Shown here: in pieces, positions 5,663 through 7,864 of the stretch | How the letters are laid out: each line of letters starts with the position of its first letter | Position numbering within the stretch: the first letter of the stretch is position 1 | Assembly: GCA_027069385.1 (NCBI GenBank) | Contig: JALXER010000073.1 | Coordinates: 1 to 7,864, forward strand | Length of the DNA stretch: 7,864 bases | Reading direction: 5' to 3' | DNA from: Paracoccaceae bacterium | Lineage (GTDB): Bacteria > Pseudomonadota > Alphaproteobacteria > Rhodobacterales > Rhodobacteraceae | Position numbers and translations under genes: made by a program | Notes under the pieces: generated by a model | Database searches by the model: none | Told to the model about the DNA's origin: nothing | The model's input: the letters and a program-made list of their open reading frames with translations, nothing else

Positions 5663-6487
5663 ATGTCAAATGAACAGCTTGAAACCGCGATCGAGGCCGC
5701 ATGGGAAGCGCGCGACACCATCAGCACCGCCACGCAAGGCGAAGTGCGCGAGGCGGTGGATGACGCGCTGAATGCGCTCGATAGCGGCACGTTGCGCGTG
5801 GCGGAAAAACGCGGGAATGACTGGCATGTGAACCAATGGGCCAAAAAGGCGGTGCTGCTGTCGTTTCGCCTGAACGATATGGAGATGATCGAAGGCAGCA
5901 ACGGCAACGCCGCGTGGTGGGACAAGGTGCCGAGCAAGTGGCAGGGCTGGGGTGAAAACCAGTGGCGGGCGGCGGGGTTCCGCGCTGTGCCCGGCTCGAT
6001 CGTGCGCCGCTCGGCCTATATCGCGCCCGGCGTGGTGCTGATGCCGTCATTCGTGAATATCGGCGCCTATGTGGACGAAGGCTCGATGGTTGACGGCTGG
6101 GCCACGGTGGGTTCTTGTGCACAGATCGGCAAGCATGTGCACCTAAGCGGTGGCGTGGGCATTGGCGGGGTCTTGGAACCGATGCAGGCCGGACCTACGA
6201 TTATCGAGGATAACTGCTTTATCGGCGCGCGCTCCGAGGTGGTCGAGGGCTGCATCGTGCGGGAAGGCTCGGTGCTGGGCATGGGGGTTTTCATCGGCAA
6301 ATCCACCAAGATCGTCGATCGCGAAACCGGAAAAGTGATGTATGGCGAGGTGCCGCCCTATTCGGTGGTTGTCGCGGGGTCAATGCCGTCAAAGAACGGG
6401 GTGAACCTGTATGCCGCAATCATCGTGAAACGTGTCGATGAACAAACCCGCAGCAAGACATCGATCAACGACTTGCTGCGCGATTAA
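5663..6487 (+). CDS. dapD: 2,3,4,5-tetrahydropyridine-2,6-dicarboxylate N-succinyltransferase
   Basis: DapD transfers succinyl from succinyl-CoA to tetrahydrodipicolinate in the succinylase branch of diaminopimelate/lysine synthesis, feeding peptidoglycan and protein. From the chosen ATG it has 274 residues, the same length as the Escherichia coli enzyme. It can be followed along that protein: an N-terminal helical domain with ALDSGTLRVAEK (38-49) and KKAVLLSFRLND (61-72), then a left-handed beta-helix of hexapeptide repeats (about 105-245) with VLMPSFVNIGAYVDEG (125-140), ATVGSCAQIGKHVHLSGGVGIGGVLEP (147-173) and EDNCFIGARSEVVEG (182-196), and a C-terminal domain ending TSINDLLRD. These proteins act as cytosolic trimers. 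The start at 5663 is preferred over 5657 on ribosome-site spacing. No other dap gene is in the window. The gene is intact with nothing unusual. Confidence 0.97.
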   Translation: MSNEQLETAIEAAWEARDTISTATQGEVREAVDDALNALDSGTLRVAEKRGNDWHVNQWAKKAVLLSFRLNDMEMIEGSNGNAAWWDKVPSKWQGWGENQWRAAGFRAVPGSIVRRSAYIAPGVVLMPSFVNIGAYVDEGSMVDGWATVGSCAQIGKHVHLSGGVGIGGVLEPMQAGPTIIEDNCFIGARSEVVEGCIVREGSVLGMGVFIGKSTKIVDRETGKVMYGEVPPYSVVVAGSMPSKNGVNLYAAIIVKRVDEQTRSKTSINDLLRD

Positions 6488-6515
6488 TCCGGCCCCGGGG
6501 TACTCCCGCAGTCCA

Positions 6516-6550
6516 GCCCGTGATTGCTTACGCAATCAAGGGCTTCCCTT
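6516..6550 (+). terminator. Probable intrinsic terminator after dapD
   Basis: The stem GCCC-g-TGATTGC / GCAATCA-a-GGGC (6516-6527 with 6532-6543) has a TTAC loop and a single mismatch. It is followed by TTCCCTTT, a T-rich but not pure tract. It lies 28 bp past the dapD stop. It also sits at the outer end of repeat copy 2, so it could be part of that element. Confidence 0.5.
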
Positions 6551-6559
6551 TGGGCCGGG

Positions 6560-6643
6560 CCGCCCTGCGGGCGGTTTCGGGGGCGTTCCGCCCCCTCGCG
6601 ACATTCGTCGCTCCCCCCTGAGAGTATTCATGAAAAACGGAAG
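6560..6643 (-). repeat. Modular intergenic repeat, copy 2 (inverted)
   Basis: Read on the minus strand, the 32-base seed (6643-6612) matches copy 1 (13-44) at 29 of 32 positions. It is followed by perfect hairpins at 6598-6611 (GCGAC/GTCGC), 6579-6595 (GGGGGCG/CGCCCCC, the same arms as copy 1) and 6560-6574 (CCGCCC/GGGCGG). The same seed-then-hairpins order is kept. Confidence 0.75.
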
Positions 6644-6650
6644 CCCATCC

Positions 6651-6817
6651 CCTTCTTCTTTTCCAAAGTATCCCGGGGGTGAATGGCGCTTGCGCCAGAG
6701 GGGGCTGGCCCCCTGCTTGTGCCCGCACAAGCTCTGCCGATAAGGGGGGCCGCTTGCGGCTCCCCGCAGAGGCAGACGGCCCGGCTCAAACGGAAGTCGT
6801 TGACTGGCTTTAGCCAG
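6651..6817 (+). repeat. Modular intergenic repeat, copy 3
   Basis: A diverged seed (about 6651-6680, ending GTATCCCGGGGGT) starts back to back with copy 2. It is followed by perfect hairpins at 6684-6697 (TGGCGC/GCGCCA), 6700-6713 (GGGGGC/GCCCCC) and 6715-6732 (GCTTGTGC/GCACAAGC), then a fourth at about 6746-6764 with the same GCCGC-TT-GCGGC core as copy 1 (18 identical bases at 6749-6766). A further small hairpin lies at 6804-6817 (CTGGCT/AGCCAG). Confidence 0.65.
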
Positions 6818-6938
6818 GCAATGGCTGGAGTGCGGGAGCGCCTCGGAATTGTATTCGAAGGGTGTGATTGCATCCCGGAAGGGCTGGTAAATTGGCAAGC
6901 GCAGGGTTATTTGTCGCCAAACCAGCAAAGGAACCGCG
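6818..6938. other. Leader region with no recognisable feature
   Basis: This is the remainder of the 451-bp gap between dapD and the 106-aa gene. I see no gene-like frame and no convincing sigma-70 boxes. Only the ribosome site AAGGAA just before 6939 stands out. Any promoter for the following gene should lie here or within repeat copy 3. Confidence 0.4.
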
Positions 6939-7259
6939 ATGACCGACCCCAAAACAAACGTTTACACCCTGACGGTAGAGATTGGCCGCAAGGCAGGCGA
7001 CGGGCTGCCGGAAAGCGCTACCGGTGCGGCGATGATGTGCTTTTGTCCCGCCAAAGACGAGGCCGAAGCGGTGCGTGAAACCGTTGCGATTCTGAAACAG
7101 GGCGGGTTGGCCCCGCTTGACGTTTCTTCTTACGGTACGTTGGAGGAGCGGTTGGAAGACGGCCACGATATCAACGAAACCGAGCGTGCCATGATGCAGC
7201 AGGCCATCGACGAAAACTCGGTTGTGGTGGCGATGACCTCGCCGTTTTTCGACGTCTGA
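6939..7259 (+). CDS. Small acidic protein of unknown function (106 aa)
   Basis: I do not recognise this protein. Translation is well supported: AAGGAA lies five bases before the ATG, codon use matches its neighbours, and the frame ends in TGA six bases before the convergent receptor gene. It is soluble and acidic, with no signal peptide or membrane segment. The predicted layout is beta (8-14, VYTLTVEIG), a cysteine-bearing strand AAMMCFCP (about 30-37), helix (40-54, EAEAVRETVAILKQG), beta/turn (PLDVSSYGT), and a charged helix (66-90, rich in Glu/Asp) ending with a hydrophobic strand, SVVVAMTSPFF. The alternating strand/helix order suggests a small alpha/beta sandwich, but this is only inference. 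The two cysteines in CFC could bind metal or be redox active, with no other Cys/His cluster to support it. A long repeat-filled gap separates it from dapD, so the two need not be functionally linked. Confidence 0.75.
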   Translation: MTDPKTNVYTLTVEIGRKAGDGLPESATGAAMMCFCPAKDEAEAVRETVAILKQGGLAPLDVSSYGTLEERLEDGHDINETERAMMQQAIDENSVVVAMTSPFFDV

Positions 7260-7265
7260 TTGCGA

Positions 7266-7864
7266 CTACTGCCCGCGCGCGCCAAACCACGCCCGGTAAA
7301 TCTTGTCATACTCGCCGGTTTCGTTCAGCCGCAGCAGGCTTTGGTTAAGCGGCTCGGTCAGCGGAGAGCCTGAAGGCAGCAAAACCCCGTAATTCTCACG
7401 CAGGAAAACCGGCCCGACCATGCGCGCGCGATCATATCCGGCGGTATTGGCGTAATAGGCCAGCACCGGCGCATCGAATACCACCGCATCCAGTTGCCCC
7501 GACTCGAACGCTGTCAGCATCGGGTCGAGCGATTCATAGCTGCGATAGCGCATATCGCGGCCTTCCAGATAGGCCTCGGCGGTTGACCCGCCAATGGTGC
7601 CGACATTTTTCCCATACAGGTCGTTAAGCGAATTCACCGAATTCTGGATCTCGGCGACCGTAAGGGTGGCGGTCACCTTGGCCACCACCAGCGACACGAT
7701 GAACAGCGACGAAACCACCAGCAGAACGCCGAATATCCGGCCAAAGACCGAGCGGGGCACGCGCTCCTCGAACCCGCCATTCACCACCAGATTGAGCGCC
7801 CACCAGAATGACGGAAACAACGCCTTGCGCGCCGGCAGGTCGAAATAAGCCTGCTTTTGCCGCT
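7266..7864 (-). CDS. Ionotropic-receptor-like protein: pore loop plus SBP_bac_3 lobe (5' end outside window)
   Basis: Partial: the frame is open to the right edge with no start, and about 199 C-terminal residues are visible. From the edge there is a short charged stretch, a pore-helix-like segment SFWWALNLVVNGGFEERVP (about 7755-7811), a strong membrane helix (GRIFGVLLVVSSLFIVSLVVAK), and then the second lobe of a solute-binding domain (SBP_bac_3). That lobe includes VGTIGGSTAEAYL, LDAVVFDAPVLAYYA with the ligand-facing Asp, and the terminal motif GEYDKIYRAWFG. This is the pore-TM2-S2 order of prokaryotic glutamate-receptor homologues such as GluR0; S1 and TM1 should lie beyond 7864. Where K+-type members have TVGYGD, this one has VVNGGFEE, so the pore, if open, is not a standard K+ filter. 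It could instead be a non-conducting sensor. The TTG at 7820 is internal, not a start. Confidence 0.8.
   Translation of the reverse strand, partial: RQKQAYFDLPARKALFPSFWWALNLVVNGGFEERVPRSVFGRIFGVLLVVSSLFIVSLVVAKVTATLTVAEIQNSVNSLNDLYGKNVGTIGGSTAEAYLEGRDMRYRSYESLDPMLTAFESGQLDAVVFDAPVLAYYANTAGYDRARMVGPVFLRENYGVLLPSGSPLTEPLNQSLLRLNETGEYDKIYRAWFGARGQ

Noticed and set aside
6516..6817. Possible CRISPR-like array
   Set aside because: The hairpins differ in sequence and spacing, with no constant repeat/spacer periodicity and no cas gene.
7266..7820. Complete short protein starting at the TTG at 7820
   Set aside because: The frame stays open to the window edge, and the TTG lies inside the pore-loop segment of the family, so the gene is cut by the window.

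Overview
The window looks like chromosomal DNA from an alphaproteobacterium, most likely of the Rhodobacterales (Roseobacter/Rhodobacter group). The grounds are GC-rich coding sequence with strong third-position bias, which produces long mirror ORFs on the opposite strand; a typical proteobacterial succinylase-type DapD; and GC-rich hairpin-run intergenic repeats of a kind I associate with that order. The placement is inference, since no marker gene is present.

Layout: eight genes fall into a leftward block, a rightward block and a partial leftward gene at the right edge. The leftward block (about 4312 down to 164) reads, in transcription order: a LOG-family nucleotide phosphoribohydrolase; an SDR-fold/DoxX-like membrane fusion protein; a DUF2269 membrane protein whose ATG directly abuts the stop of the fusion; then, after 126 bp, a stand-alone ThiF/E1-like adenylyltransferase; then, after an intrinsic terminator, a UspA-family stress protein. 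The rightward block starts at a divergent promoter at about 4416-4460. It encodes an exported or membrane-anchored serine hydrolase of the class C beta-lactamase fold, then dapD (lysine/diaminopimelate synthesis) with its own putative promoter, then, after a 451-bp repeat-filled gap, an unrecognised 106-aa protein. Converging on that is the C-terminal part of an ionotropic-glutamate-receptor-like protein (pore loop plus periplasmic-binding-protein lobe) that runs off the right edge.

Only the SDR-DoxX/DUF2269 pair shows clear physical coupling, and both are membrane proteins. DapD is a housekeeping enzyme and the rest look like independent accessory functions. I see no phage, transposon, CRISPR, tRNA or rRNA.

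The points most worth a second look are: (a) a perfect 10-bp-arm palindrome over the core promoter of the serine hydrolase; (b) loss of the expected active-site tyrosine in that hydrolase; (c) a receptor-channel whose pore loop lacks the K+ filter sequence; and (d) three copies of a modular intergenic repeat, each a 30-bp seed followed by a run of perfect hairpins, two of them back to back. I found no convincing new multi-gene system.
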